From Streptomyces sp. NBC_01716 (GTDB lineage Bacteria > Actinomycetota > Actinomycetes > Streptomycetales > Streptomycetaceae), in NCBI RefSeq assembly GCF_036248275.1, contig NZ_CP109181.1:186001-250000 (forward strand): a DNA stretch of 64,000 bases. Direction: 5' to 3'. Shown piece by piece: positions 31,159-40,756 of this stretch (position 1 is the stretch's first letter; each line of letters opens with the position of its first letter). The position numbers were made by a program, and so were the translations under genes. Below the pieces are notes generated by a model. The model saw only the letters and a list, made by a program, of their open reading frames with translations, was not told the origin of the DNA and did not search any database.

Positions 31159-31890
31159 ATGAAGACCATCAACCGGGCGGGCCGGACGGGCGATCGTGTC
31201 GCCGCGCAGGACTGGGACGCGATCGCCGGGGATCTCGACGCGTACGGCAGCGCCCTCACCGGACAGCCGCTCCTCTCCCCCGCCGAGTGCCGCGCGATCT
31301 CCGCGCTGTACGAGGACGGCGAGCGGTTCCGTACGACCGTCGACATGGCCCGGCATCGATTCGGGTCCGGGCAGTACCGCTACTTCACCCACGAGCTCCC
31401 CAACCCGGTACGGGAGTTGCGTGCCGCGTTCTACCCCCGGCTGCTGCCGGTCGCGCGCGACTGGGCCGGGAAGCTGGGCCACCCCGCGCCCTGGCCCGAC
31501 TCGCTGGACGAGTGGCTGACGAGGTGTCACGAGGCAGGGCAGGCCAAGTCGGCCCAGATCCTGCTCCGTTACGGCTCCGGCGACTGGAACGCCCTGCACC
31601 GGGACGTCTTCGGCGACATGGTCTTCCCGCTCCAGGTCGTCGTCGGCCTGGACGTCCCGGGAACGGACTTCAGCGGCGGCGAGTTCATCATGACCGAGCA
31701 GCGTCCGCGCACCCAGTCGCGGGGCTCGTCGGCCACGATCCCGCAGGGCCACGGGCTGGTCTTCACCACCCGCGACCGGCCCGTACGCTCCGTGCGGGGC
31801 TGGTCGAACGCGCCCATGCGGCACGGCGTGAGCACGGTGCGCTCCGGCCACCAGCACACCCTCGGGCTCGTCTTCCACGACGCCGGCTGA
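31159..31890 (+). CDS. 2-oxoglutarate/Fe(II)-dependent oxygenase
   Basis: A 243-residue protein with GGAGAG before ATG 31159. The double-stranded beta-helix motif is present: LLRYGSGDWNALHRDVFGD (HxD iron ligands), FPLQVVVGLDVPGTDFSGGEFIMTEQRPR, and the distal ligand in APMRHGVSTVRSGHQHTLGLVF (His, then Arg for 2-oxoglutarate). This pattern is of the prolyl-4-hydroxylase-like 2OG-Fe(II) family. The substrate may be a protein or small molecule. It follows thrS by 171 bases in the same direction; a shared transcript is possible but a hairpin (CCCGCCGGCGGG at 31086-31097) lies between. Confidence 0.82.
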   Translation: MKTINRAGRTGDRVAAQDWDAIAGDLDAYGSALTGQPLLSPAECRAISALYEDGERFRTTVDMARHRFGSGQYRYFTHELPNPVRELRAAFYPRLLPVARDWAGKLGHPAPWPDSLDEWLTRCHEAGQAKSAQILLRYGSGDWNALHRDVFGDMVFPLQVVVGLDVPGTDFSGGEFIMTEQRPRTQSRGSSATIPQGHGLVFTTRDRPVRSVRGWSNAPMRHGVSTVRSGHQHTLGLVFHDAG

Positions 31891-31995
31891 TCCGGGCGCC
31901 GCCCGAGCCGTCCGACGCGGCGCCAGGACGCCGCGCCTGGACGGCACGCCGCAGCGTTGCCGGTCCCGGCCCGTCCGCGAGTGGAGAATCCAGAA

Positions 31996-33891
31996 ATGAC
32001 GGATTCCTCACCAGACGCCGGATTCAGCGGGCAGACGCAGAGCGACGGCCAGAGCCCCACACCGTGGCGGGCGTTCCTGCGCACCGAGACAGGCAGCGCG
32101 GCCGTTCTGCTGACCGCCGTGCTGGCCGCGCTCGCCTGGGCGAACGCCGACCTCTCGATGTACGACCGATTCTGGCGCACGCATGTGGGGCTGTCGTTCG
32201 GATCGCGGAGTCTCTCCCTCGAACTGCGCGACTGGGTCAACAGCGGCCTGATGGCGGTGTTCTTCTTCGTCGTCGGTCTTGAGGCCCGGCGCGAGCGGGA
32301 CCTGGGCGAGTTGCGGGACTCGCGGCGTATCGCGCTGCCGGTGTTCGTCGGGGTCAGCGGGATGCTCGTGCCCGTCGCGATCTATCTGCTCATCAACGCC
32401 GGGGACGGCGAGATCCACGGCTGGGGCGCCGCGATGTCCACGGACACCGCGTTCGCCCTGGGCATGCTGGCTCTGCTCGGCAAGCGCCTGCCCACGGGGC
32501 TGCGTACGTTCATCCTGGCCGTGACCGTCGTCGACGACTTCGTGGCCCTCGGGGTCATCACCTTCGGATACAGCGAGAGTGTCGCGCCCGTGGCGCTGCT
32601 GGTGGCCCTCGCCATCCTCGGCGTGATCGTGCTGCTGCGTCACGAGGGCGTACGCCGGGGCGGCTGGTACGCGGTGCTGGCGACCGCCGCGTGGGTCGCC
32701 ACGTGGGAGTCCGGCGTCGACCCCGTCGTGGTCGGGCTGGTGATGGGGCTGCTCACCTTCGCTTACCCCGCCGCCCGAGGCGATCTGGAGCGCGCAACCG
32801 GTCTCTTCCGCCGGTTCAGGGAGCAGCCGACACCGGAGCTCGAACGCACGGCCCGGATCGGGCTCGCGACGGCGATCTCGCCCAACGACCGGCTGCTGCG
32901 GATGTACCACCCGTGGTCCAGCTATGTGATCGTGCCGGTGTTCGCGCTGGCCAACGCCGGGATCAGGATCAGCGGTGACGAACTGTCGCAGGCGTTCACC
33001 TCCCCCGTCACGCTGGGCATCGTGTGCGCCTTCGTCGCGGGCAAGCCGATCGCGGTCCTCAGCGCCGCGTGGCTGACCGATCACTTCAGCCACGGCCGGC
33101 TGCGCCCGCCCGTCGGGTGGGGCGCGGTCGCCGCCGGCGGGACGATCGCGGGCGCCGGGTTCACGGTGTCCCTGCTGATCGCCACCCTCGCCTTCGACGG
33201 CGAGCAACTGGAGAACGCGAAGATCGGCACGCTCACCGCGCTGCTCGGCTCTTTCGTGCTGACCTGGGCCGTGAGCGCCGTGATCGGGCTGCTGCCGAAG
33301 CGGCGCCGTATCCGGGCCCTACTCGGCACCGCCGAGTCGATCATCGACCTCGCGGTCCCCGTCGATCCCGAACTCGACAAGATCCGCGGCCCGTTGGAGG
33401 CACCGGTCACGGTCGTGGAGTACGGCGACTTCGACTGCCCCTACTGCGGGAGGGCCGAGCCGGTCATCCGGGAGCTGCTGGCCGACTTCGGAGACGTGCG
33501 CTACGTGTGGCGGCACCTGCCGCTGACCGACGTGCACCCGGGCGCGATGCTCGGCGCGGAGGCGTCGGAGGCCGCCCACGACCAGGGCGCGTTCTGGGAG
33601 ATGCACGATCTCCTGCTCGCACGCGAGGGCACGCTCCGGTTCGCGGAGGCACTCCGCATCGCGGACGACCTCGGTCTGGACACGGAGCGCTTCGAGCGGC
33701 ATCTGCGGCGCCACAAGGGGGCGGGGCGGATCGACGACGATGTGGACTCCGCCGACCTGAGCGGGGTGTCGGGGACGCCGACGTTCTTCATCAACGGGCG
33801 GCGGCACCACGGGGCTTACGACATCGGCCACCTCTCGGCGGCGGTGCGGACCGCCCGGCAGCAGGCGGCGATCGCCGAGCCGGACTCGTGA
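31996..33891 (+). CDS. nhaA: Na+/H+ antiporter NhaA fused to a DsbA-like thioredoxin domain
   Basis: A 631-residue protein from ATG 31996 (GGAG upstream). Residues 15-415 are Nha[74 protein letters not shown], the ion-site pair in [13 protein letters not shown] (VVDD), and [16 protein letters not shown], in about twelve membrane segments. From about residue 460 a DsbA-type thioredoxin domain follows: [24 protein letters not shown] (Cys481-Pro-Tyr-Cys484), the cis-Pro loop [14 protein letters not shown] and GAYDIGHL. NhaA expels sodium in exchange for protons. The fused domain is known in actinomycetes and may guard a redox state at the membrane. Confidence 0.93.
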   Translation: MTDSSPDAGFSGQTQSDGQSPTPWRAFLRTETGSAAVLLTAVLAALAWANADLSMYDRFWRTHVGLSFGSRSLSLELRDWVNSGLMAVFFFVVGLEARRERDLGELRDSRRIALPVFVGVSGMLVPVAIYLLINAGDGEIHGWGAAMSTDTAFALGMLALLGKRLPTGLRTFILAVTVVDDFVALGVITFGYSESVAPVALLVALAILGVIVLLRHEGVRRGGWYAVLATAAWVATWESGVDPVVVGLVMGLLTFAYPAARGDLERATGLFRRFREQPTPELERTARIGLATAISPNDRLLRMYHPWSSYVIVPVFALANAGIRISGDELSQAFTSPVTLGIVCAFVAGKPIAVLSAAWLTDHFSHGRLRPPVGWGAVAAGGTIAGAGFTVSLLIATLAFDGEQLENAKIGTLTALLGSFVLTWAVSAVIGLLPKRRRIRALLGTAESIIDLAVPVDPELDKIRGPLEAPVTVVEYGDFDCPYCGRAEPVIRELLADFGDVRYVWRHLPLTDVHPGAMLGAEASEAAHDQGAFWEMHDLLLAREGTLRFAEALRIADDLGLDTERFERHLRRHKGAGRIDDDVDSADLSGVSGTPTFFINGRRHHGAYDIGHLSAAVRTARQQAAIAEPDS

Positions 33892-33900
33892 CGCGGGAGC

Positions 33901-35134
<1,234 letters not shown>

Positions 35135-35138
35135 GGCT

Positions 35139-35633
35139 CTACTCTGCCCGCTCGCTCCGCGACTCGCCGGTGCCGTCGGTGGCGTGTTCCGTTGTCCGGT
35201 CCACCGCCGTACGCCCGACCAGCCGTTCGTAGCGCTGGCGGGCGGCCTGCGGGGTGCCGAGACCGAGGCCGAAGGCGACCTCCTGCCACGTCATCCCCCG
35301 GCCTCGCGCCATCTGGAGCAGCCCCGCTTCCAGTTCGTCCATGTCCCCCCGCGCGCGCGGCACCAGGCTCAGAGCCGCGGTGATGTCCGCGTGGTCGACC
35401 TCCGGCTCGTCCGCTTCCCGCTTCGCCGCCCCGCTGAGCAGGAACGACACGAGCCTGACGGCTTCGTGCGGCGCGATGACGGACGGATGCGCCTGCCTGC
35501 GGCGCTGAGCGTCGGTCGCCGCGTGCCGCTCGGCGATACGGAACAGGGACGCGTGCACACGGTGCGCACGGGCCTGGTCCGGGTCGGGAGGGCTGAAGAG
35601 GTCGGAGACGTGCTGGTCAGGAGTCGATGACAT
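35139..35633 (-). CDS. Helix-turn-helix DNA-binding protein
   Basis: A 164-residue soluble protein. The start is placed at ATG 35633, six bases behind a -10 box of a clear promoter (TTGACA at 35669-35664). An HTH-like segment is near residue 110: GMTWQEVAFGLGLGTPQAARQRYERLVGR. The central part is helical (PHEAVRLVSFLLSGAAKREADEPEVDHADITAALSLVPRARGDMDELEAGLLQMAR). Proteins of this type are common but uncharacterised in Streptomyces. It ends four bases before the start of the split deaminase gene, so the two probably formed an operon. Its function as a regulator is inferred from the HTH only. Confidence 0.7.
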   Translation of the reverse strand: MSSTPDQHVSDLFSPPDPDQARAHRVHASLFRIAERHAATDAQRRRQAHPSVIAPHEAVRLVSFLLSGAAKREADEPEVDHADITAALSLVPRARGDMDELEAGLLQMARGRGMTWQEVAFGLGLGTPQAARQRYERLVGRTAVDRTTEHATDGTGESRSERAE

Positions 35634-35639
35634 ACGGCA

Positions 35640-35669
35640 AGCATGCGTCGGCGCACATACTGATGTCAA
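35640..35669 (-). promoter_or_regulatory. Promoter with leaderless start for the HTH gene
   Basis: On the minus strand TTGACA (35669-35664) and CATGCT (35645-35640) are separated by 18 bases. The ATG at 35633 follows six bases later, so transcription should begin at or beside the start codon. Confidence 0.55.
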
Positions 35670-35710
35670 CCATCCATGTTGAACACTCTGTTCACACCTT
35701 CCACTGGGGC

Positions 35711-36517
35711 TCAGGGGCGGTAGACCTCACCCGGCTCCGGGACCGCCGGAGCGAAGAGCTGAGGAACGGTCACGAACGTGAAGCCCCGCTCCTTCAACTG
35801 CCTGATGATCCCGGGCACGGCCGGAACCGTCCCGTCATAGATGTCATGGAGCAGGATGATCCCGTCGGCGGACGCGTCGTCCACGATGCGGCGCTCGATG
35901 AGGGCGGAGTCGGTCGTGGAGTAGTCCTTGGCCGTCGCGCTCCAGAGGATCTGCGAGAGACCGAGCTCGCGGGAGACGTCCGTGACGTCGCCGTTGGTAC
36001 GGCCCTGGGGCGGGCGCATCAGCGTGGGCCGGCGGCCGGTGATCTTCTCGATGGCGTCCTGCGTGCGGCCGAGTTCGTCGCGTATCGCGGCCCGGTCGAG
36101 ATCGGTGAGTACGCGGTGGCTCCAGGTGTGGTTGGCGACCTCGTGCCCCTCCGCCGCGATGCGGCGCACGGTGTCGGGATGGGCCAGCACATGGTTCTTG
36201 CCCAGCAGGAAGAAGGTGGCCGGCACCTTCTCCTTCTTGAGGATGTCGAGCAGCCGGGGCGTGTCCTTGCCGGGGCCGGCGTCGAAGGTGAGGGCCACGC
36301 ACGTGACTTCGGCGCAGTCGACGGAGCCGTACCGCCCCTTGCCGTCACCTCCCGAATCCCCTCTGACCGTGGCGGGCGAGACGGTCTGTGTGCCACAGCC
36401 GGTGAGGGTCAGCGCGAGGGTCGCGACGACGGCGAGCGCGGCGGCGACCGTACGGCGCACGGTTGCGAACGGGCTGATTTCGGGCATGGCGGAGCCAGGT
36501 GTGGCGGTTCTGGGCAT
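35711..36517 (-). CDS. Polysaccharide deacetylase lipoprotein (NodB domain)
   Basis: A 268-residue lipoprotein: the N-terminus ends in LALTLTGCGTQ (lipobox LTGC at about residue 41). The NodB domain has motif 1 CVALTFDAGPGKDTPRLLDILKK (DAG instead of the usual DDG), motif 2 GHEVANHTWSHRVL, motif 3 LMRPPQGRTNGDV and motif 5 ADGIILLHDIYDGTVPAVPGIIRQL. The DDG-to-DAG change is tolerated in a subgroup of peptidoglycan deacetylases, although the second Asp normally helps bind metal. It acts on cell-wall glycan from the outer membrane face. A conserved TATACA dyad lies in the long upstream region. Confidence 0.87.
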   Translation of the reverse strand: MPRTATPGSAMPEISPFATVRRTVAAALAVVATLALTLTGCGTQTVSPATVRGDSGGDGKGRYGSVDCAEVTCVALTFDAGPGKDTPRLLDILKKEKVPATFFLLGKNHVLAHPDTVRRIAAEGHEVANHTWSHRVLTDLDRAAIRDELGRTQDAIEKITGRRPTLMRPPQGRTNGDVTDVSRELGLSQILWSATAKDYSTTDSALIERRIVDDASADGIILLHDIYDGTVPAVPGIIRQLKERGFTFVTVPQLFAPAVPEPGEVYRP

Positions 36518-36866
36518 GACGGAGCTCTCTCTGTGTTCTCGCCGCGCCCCGAGAAGGGTCCGCAGGGGGCGAGTGCTTACATCCGGTTTCCGTCACCGCG
36601 AGTGGGTGCGGAATCAGCTGAATGGATCCGGGCAGGACGGAACACGCCAGGCCAGGGCGGGTCCCATGACATGCGGATCACTATACACACGATGTATACG
36701 CAGAGTTTATAGAGGTCCGGAAGGCGCCCCTCTGCGCGCACCAATACGGTGAACCCACCCAATTCGCAGGTAGCGGTGCCCAGTTACGGGAACAGGGTCC
36801 GGGACAGGCAAGGAACTGATCCGACGGACAGGCTCCTGGCCCTCGTCCGAGGAGGCCACCGAAACG
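36518..36866. promoter_or_regulatory. Divergent intergenic region with a TATACA dyad
   Basis: This 349-base region holds no gene. Its only striking element is TATACA (36682-36687) facing TGTATA (36693-36698) across CACGA, in a locally AT-rich stretch followed by TTTATAG. It resembles an operator of the GntR or TetR type. It lies 165 bases from the deacetylase start and 169 bases before the DUF1232 start. Otherwise I see nothing. Confidence 0.4.
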
Positions 36867-37181
36867 ATGGACGTCAACCTCACGCTCGTCCTGGCGGTCG
36901 CCGCCGTCGCGTGCCTCGCGATGCTGATCGCGACGGTCGTTCTGTTCGTCAAGGTCTTCCGGACCCGCGCGCTGCTGCGCCAGGCCGGGGTACCGCTGAG
37001 CAACCGCGCCGCGTACTGGGGTGCCCTCATCTATGTGGTGAGCCCGGTCGATCTGCTGCCCGACCCCGTCTACCTCGACGACATCGGCGTCCTGCTGCTC
37101 GCCCTGCGCTCCCTGCACGCGGTGTCGGCCAAGGCGGTGGGCGGTCCGCGACGAAGGGAGCGGCAGCGCACCGACGCGTGA
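36867..37181 (+). CDS. DUF1232 (YkvA-like) membrane protein
   Basis: A 104-residue protein. One N-terminal membrane helix (VNLTLVLAVAAVACLAMLIATVVLFVKVF) precedes the DUF1232 motif AAYWGALIYVVSPVDLLPDPVYLDDIGVLLLALRSL, with the conserved SPVDLLPD turn and a second hydrophobic helix. The family is widespread in bacteria with no settled function, often near stress or envelope genes. The C-terminus is short and basic. AGGAGG lies 13 bases before the ATG, slightly far. Confidence 0.82.
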   Translation: MDVNLTLVLAVAAVACLAMLIATVVLFVKVFRTRALLRQAGVPLSNRAAYWGALIYVVSPVDLLPDPVYLDDIGVLLLALRSLHAVSAKAVGGPRRRERQRTDA

Positions 37182-37235
37182 GCCCTCGGGGGTACCGGCC
37201 TCCAAGCGGCGAATCGGCTCTGCGATCCTGGCGGC

Positions 37236-38000
37236 ATGGTGTTCACCCCGTCGGCTCCCGCGCCGATCTCGGCGGATCCGCCCACCGCGTCGACCGGTCT
37301 CCTGCTCACGCAGTCCTGGCTCGATCTGGCCTTTCTGCACTGGGCGGCCGACCCCGCGGACGTGGCGCCGCTCCTGCCGCCGGGCACGGTCCCGGACACC
37401 CTGCACGGCAAGACCTACATCGGACTGGTCGCGTTCCGGATGCACCGGGTGGGCTGGTTCCGGCTGCCCGGCATTCCGTATCTGGGGACCTTTCCCGAGA
37501 CCAACGTCCGTCTCTACTCGGTGGACGCGCACGGGCGCCGCGGCGTGGTCTTCCGCTCGCTCGACGCGTCGCGGCTGATACCGGTCGCGGTCGCGCGAGC
37601 GGCGTTCCGGCTGCCGTATCTCTGGTCACGCATGAGCGTCGAACGGAGCGGCGACACCTTCACGTACACCAGCAGACGGCGCTGGCCCGGCCCCCGGGGC
37701 GCGGGCAGCCGTATCGAACTGCGGGTCGGTGGGCGCCTGGAGGAGCCGAGCGAGCTCGAACACTTCCTGACCGCGCGCTGGGGCATGCACAGCACGTTCT
37801 TCGGCCGGCAGATGTATCTGCCGAACGCGCACCCGCGCTGGGCGTTGCACCACGCGGATCTCGTGGAGTGCACGGAGGATCTGGTGACGGCGGCGGGACT
37901 GCCCGCGCCTGCCGGGGACCCGGTGAGCGTGCTGTACTCGCCGGGCGTCCCGGTGAGTTTCGGACGGCCGGCGCGTCCGGGCGGCATCCCGACTCCGTGA
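37236..38000 (+). CDS. DUF2071 (YqjF-like) protein
   Basis: A 254-residue soluble protein of the DUF2071 family: QSWLDLAFLHWAADPADVAPLLPPGTVPDTLHGKTYIGLVAFRMHRVGWFRLPGIPYLGTFPETNVRLYSVDAHGRRGVVFRSLDASRLIPVAVARAAFRLPYLWSRM. The HWA, PPG and ETNVRLYS signatures are typical. Related to acetoacetate decarboxylase-like folds, but with no proven reaction. A strong terminator follows at 38049-38086. It is 54 bases downstream of the DUF1232 gene and could share its transcript. Confidence 0.85.
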   Translation: MVFTPSAPAPISADPPTASTGLLLTQSWLDLAFLHWAADPADVAPLLPPGTVPDTLHGKTYIGLVAFRMHRVGWFRLPGIPYLGTFPETNVRLYSVDAHGRRGVVFRSLDASRLIPVAVARAAFRLPYLWSRMSVERSGDTFTYTSRRRWPGPRGAGSRIELRVGGRLEEPSELEHFLTARWGMHSTFFGRQMYLPNAHPRWALHHADLVECTEDLVTAAGLPAPAGDPVSVLYSPGVPVSFGRPARPGGIPTP

Positions 38001-38048
38001 CGCGATGGGCGTCGCCGGAACAACACCCGCGTCCAGGGCCCTGAACGC

Positions 38049-38086
38049 GAAGGATCGCGGACGAGGAGTCCCGTCCGCGATCCTTC
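38049..38086. terminator. Bidirectional terminator between convergent genes
   Basis: GAAGGATCGCGGACG (38049-38063) pairs perfectly with 38072-38086 across an 8-base loop. It lies 49 bases after the DUF2071 stop and 38 bases after the end of the convergent carbonic anhydrase gene (38125), so it can end both transcripts. Confidence 0.85.
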
Positions 38087-38124
38087 ATGCACCGTGAAGT
38101 GGCCCTCGCCGGGCCCCTGTTCGG

Positions 38125-38877
38125 TCAGCTGACCCGGTGGACCAGCTGGGTGTTCAGTTCGTAGCGCGCGGCGGCGATCTCCAGCTCGCCCGTAGCCACC
38201 TTGGCGGCGAGATCCGGCTCACCCGCCAGCCGCGAACGGACCAGTTCGGCCTGCGCGCTGACCGTGGCGTCCACCCGCGCGTCGCCCTCCTGCGAGTGGT
38301 CGATCGCGGGCTTGATCTGGTCGGCTATGTACTGGATGTGGGCGGGCAGGGGCTCCCCGGTCTCCTCCGCGTGCACGGCCGCGGACACGGCGCCGCACGA
38401 CTGGTGACCGAGGACGAGGACCAGCGGGATGCCGAGTTCCAGGACGCCGTACGCGACGCTGCCGAGCACGGCCTCGTCCAGGACCTCACCGGCCGAGCGG
38501 ACGGTCATGAGGTCACCGAGCCCCTGGTCGAAGACCAGCTCCGGCGGAACACGGGAGTCGATGCAGCCGAGTATCAGGGCGAACGGGACCTGGCCGGAGA
38601 CCAGTTCCTGCCGCACCGCCCTCGACTCGTTCGGGTGCTGCTGCTTGAAGGTGCGCCACCGGCGGTTGCCGACCGAGAGTTCGGCCAGCGCGGCGGCGGG
38701 TGTGGAGGGCCTCTTGGTACGCGAGATGGGGGTCCGGGTGACGGCGCCCGCCGGCCCGGCCCCGCCGATGAGTGCGCTTCCGGCGGCGGTCGAGAGCGCC
38801 GCGGTGGCAACGGAAGCACGGAGCAGCGCGCGGCGGCTGGTCGTCACCGGCGTCTGTGCGTGTGGGGTGATTTTCAC
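38125..38877 (-). CDS. Exported beta-carbonic anhydrase
   Basis: A 250-residue beta-class carbonic anhydrase with a Tat-type signal (TSRRALLRASVATAALSTAAG...GPAGA). The zinc site is complete: Cys in FALILGCIDSRVPPE (CxDxR), His and Cys in LVLVLGHQSCGAVSAA. The helix AALAELSVGNRRWRTFKQQHPNESRAVR is standard for the class. It interconverts CO2 and bicarbonate, here outside the membrane. The start is a GTG at 38877 without a ribosome site; an AT-rich dyad-like stretch (TTAATATTA around 38897-38905) upstream may hold the promoter. It stands alone. Confidence 0.92.
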   Translation of the reverse strand: MKITPHAQTPVTTSRRALLRASVATAALSTAAGSALIGGAGPAGAVTRTPISRTKRPSTPAAALAELSVGNRRWRTFKQQHPNESRAVRQELVSGQVPFALILGCIDSRVPPELVFDQGLGDLMTVRSAGEVLDEAVLGSVAYGVLELGIPLVLVLGHQSCGAVSAAVHAEETGEPLPAHIQYIADQIKPAIDHSQEGDARVDATVSAQAELVRSRLAGEPDLAAKVATGELEIAAARYELNTQLVHRVS

Positions 38878-39030
38878 GTACGGAAGCTAACGCCCGTAAT
38901 ATTAACGGACTTTCATGCATGCCAACTCTTGGTGTGCCCTTGAACATCCCTTGGCTATGCGTGATCCGAGTGTGACAACTGACGGTCTTTTCGCGACGGT
39001 CGGTTGCCGAAGAGGCCGCTGAACGCCCGG

Positions 39031-39672
39031 TCAGCTCACCCCGCGCGGGCGGAACTGAATGCTGATGCGCGCCCCGACGGCACGCGCGGTCTTGGGGATC
39101 GCGTGCTCCCAGGTGCGCTGACAGGAGCCGCCCATCACGATGAGGTCGCCGTGCCCGAGCGGCTGTCGGATGACGGAGCCGTGGCGCCGCCGGGGCCGTA
39201 GCGTCAGATCGCGTGGGGCGCCGACGGAGAGGATCGCGACCATGGTGTCCTCGCGGGAGCCCCGGCCGGTGCGGTCGCCGTGCCAGGCGACTCCGTCGCG
39301 GCCGTCCCGGTAGTAGCAGAGGCCGGCGCTCACGAAGGGCTCGCCCAGTTCGCCGGCGTAGTACGCGCTCAGCGCCTCGCGCGCCTCCGTGAGAACGGGA
39401 TGCGGCAGCTCCTCCCGCCTCCCGTCCCGTTCTCCGTAGAAGGCGAGCAGCCTCGGCACGGCCACCACCCGCTCGTACATCTGCCGGCGCTCGGCGCGCC
39501 AGGGCACGCCGGCGGCCAGTTCCCCGTGCAGGGCGTCGGCCCCCGTGAGCCAGCCGGGGAGCAGGTCGATCCACGCGCCGTCGCCGAGCACGGTCCGCCG
39601 GACGTCCCTGAGCGGACCGAGACGGATCTCGTCGGTCTGATCGAAGAGCGACCCCTGCGCGTGTGCTGCCAT
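39031..39672 (-). CDS. AlkB-type DNA/RNA demethylase
   Basis: A 213-residue 2-oxoglutarate/Fe(II) dioxygenase of the AlkB family. SLFDQTDEIRLGPL is the usual N-terminus, FVSAGLCYYRDGRDGVAWHGDRTGRG contains the HxD iron motif, and the distal His and substrate-Arg are in QRTWEHAIPKTARAVGARISIQFRPR. It oxidises N-methyl lesions (1-methyladenine, 3-methylcytosine) in nucleic acids. Start ATG 39672. A LexA-like sequence (TCGAACGTATGAGCGA at 39694-39709) is 22 bases upstream and may place it in the SOS response. Confidence 0.9.
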   Translation of the reverse strand: MAAHAQGSLFDQTDEIRLGPLRDVRRTVLGDGAWIDLLPGWLTGADALHGELAAGVPWRAERRQMYERVVAVPRLLAFYGERDGRREELPHPVLTEAREALSAYYAGELGEPFVSAGLCYYRDGRDGVAWHGDRTGRGSREDTMVAILSVGAPRDLTLRPRRRHGSVIRQPLGHGDLIVMGGSCQRTWEHAIPKTARAVGARISIQFRPRGVS

Positions 39673-39693
39673 GCGTCCAGCATAACCACACGC

Positions 39694-39709
39694 TCGAACG
39701 TATGAGCGA
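39694..39709. promoter_or_regulatory. LexA-like box upstream of alkB-type gene
   Basis: TCGAACGTATGAGCGA matches the actinobacterial SOS consensus TCGAAC-N4-GTTCGA except at two positions in the right arm. It overlaps a second dyad, CGAACGT (39695-39701) with ACGTTCG (39715-39721). Location fits a promoter. Confidence 0.4.
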
Positions 39710-39744
39710 TTACAACGTTCGGGTGCCGCGCCGCCGTGCTGTGC

Positions 39745-40695
39745 TCAGCCCAGGTCCTCCCGCCGCTCCAGCCACTCGCGCGGAACGGCGTCCACTCCCG
39801 TACGCGCGCCCACGATGCCGCCGGTGATGGCGCATGTGGTGTCGACGTCGCCGAAGGCCTCGGCCGTCGACCACAGCGCGGCCTCCAGGTCGTCGTGGTG
39901 GCGGACCGCCGACCAGACGGCGAACGGGACGGTGTCGTCGGCCCGGATACGCTGTCCGTTGCCGAGGATGTCCGACGCCTTCCAGGGCTCGGTACCGAAG
40001 GGCACATCCGCCGCCCGCGCCAGACCGTCCCGTACGGTGCCCTCCGGCGTGGCCTCCGCGACCGCCGCGAGCGACAGCTCACCGCGCGCCGAGAGCGCGG
40101 CGGCGACCGCGACGGCCACCGCGCCCGCTATGCCCTGCGGATGGGCATGGGTCACCTCGGCCGACAAAGCGGCCTGTTCCACGACGCGTTCGAGGTCGTC
40201 CGCGAACCAGGCGCCGAGCGGCGCGACCCGCATCGCCGCCCCGTTGCCGAGGCTCCCGCCCTCGAAGAGGGTGGGAGCCAGGGTCCGCCAACTCGCTGGT
40301 TCCGCCAGGAGTTGGGGCAGCAGGATGTGCATGCCGTGCCCGTAACCGCGCCCCGGGTCGGCGTCGAAGCCGAGCGCGAAGCAGTGGGCGAGACGGTCCT
40401 GGTCGATGAGGCCGCACTGGTCGAGGACGCGCTGGACGGCGAGCGCCATCGCCGTGTCGTCGGTCCAGTGCCAGTCGGGCTCCCGCGGCATGGTGCGGGC
40501 CTTGATCTCCGCGTACGCCTGGGGCCGGTCCCGGAAGAGCGGGAACCAGCGCTCGCCGAAGGCGTCGCCGAGGGCGAGCCCTTCGAGACTCCGGCGGGCG
40601 GCTTCGCGGCCGGTGACGGGAGAGGGCGAGGAGGGCGTTTCAGGAGTGGTGCGTGGCCGGTCCGGAGGTCGCGTCTGTGGCGTCACGCGCCCCAT
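39745..40695 (-). CDS. ADP-ribosylglycohydrolase family protein
   Basis: A roughly 316-residue DraG-type enzyme. The N-terminus MGRVTPQTRPPDRPRTTPETPSSPSP is a proline-rich extension (ATG 40722 and GTG 40737 are alternatives). The domain then begins REAARRSLEGLALGDAFGERW and keeps the metal-binding WHWTDDTAMALAV (TDD), HAHPQGIAGAVAVAVA, and DVDTTCAITGGIVGA (D-x-D-T-x-x-x-x-G-x-x-G). It removes ADP-ribose from proteins or nucleic acids, or cleaves ADP-ribosyl acceptors, in the cytosol. It is monocistronic; no partner transferase gene is in the window. Confidence 0.88.
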   Translation of the reverse strand: MGRVTPQTRPPDRPRTTPETPSSPSPVTGREAARRSLEGLALGDAFGERWFPLFRDRPQAYAEIKARTMPREPDWHWTDDTAMALAVQRVLDQCGLIDQDRLAHCFALGFDADPGRGYGHGMHILLPQLLAEPASWRTLAPTLFEGGSLGNGAAMRVAPLGAWFADDLERVVEQAALSAEVTHAHPQGIAGAVAVAVAAALSARGELSLAAVAEATPEGTVRDGLARAADVPFGTEPWKASDILGNGQRIRADDTVPFAVWSAVRHHDDLEAALWSTAEAFGDVDTTCAITGGIVGARTGVDAVPREWLERREDLG

Positions 40696-40756
40696 GGTGT
40701 CGCGCGGCCTCCGGCCGTACATCCCCTTTCCGACCACGCGTGGCCGGTGACCGCAC

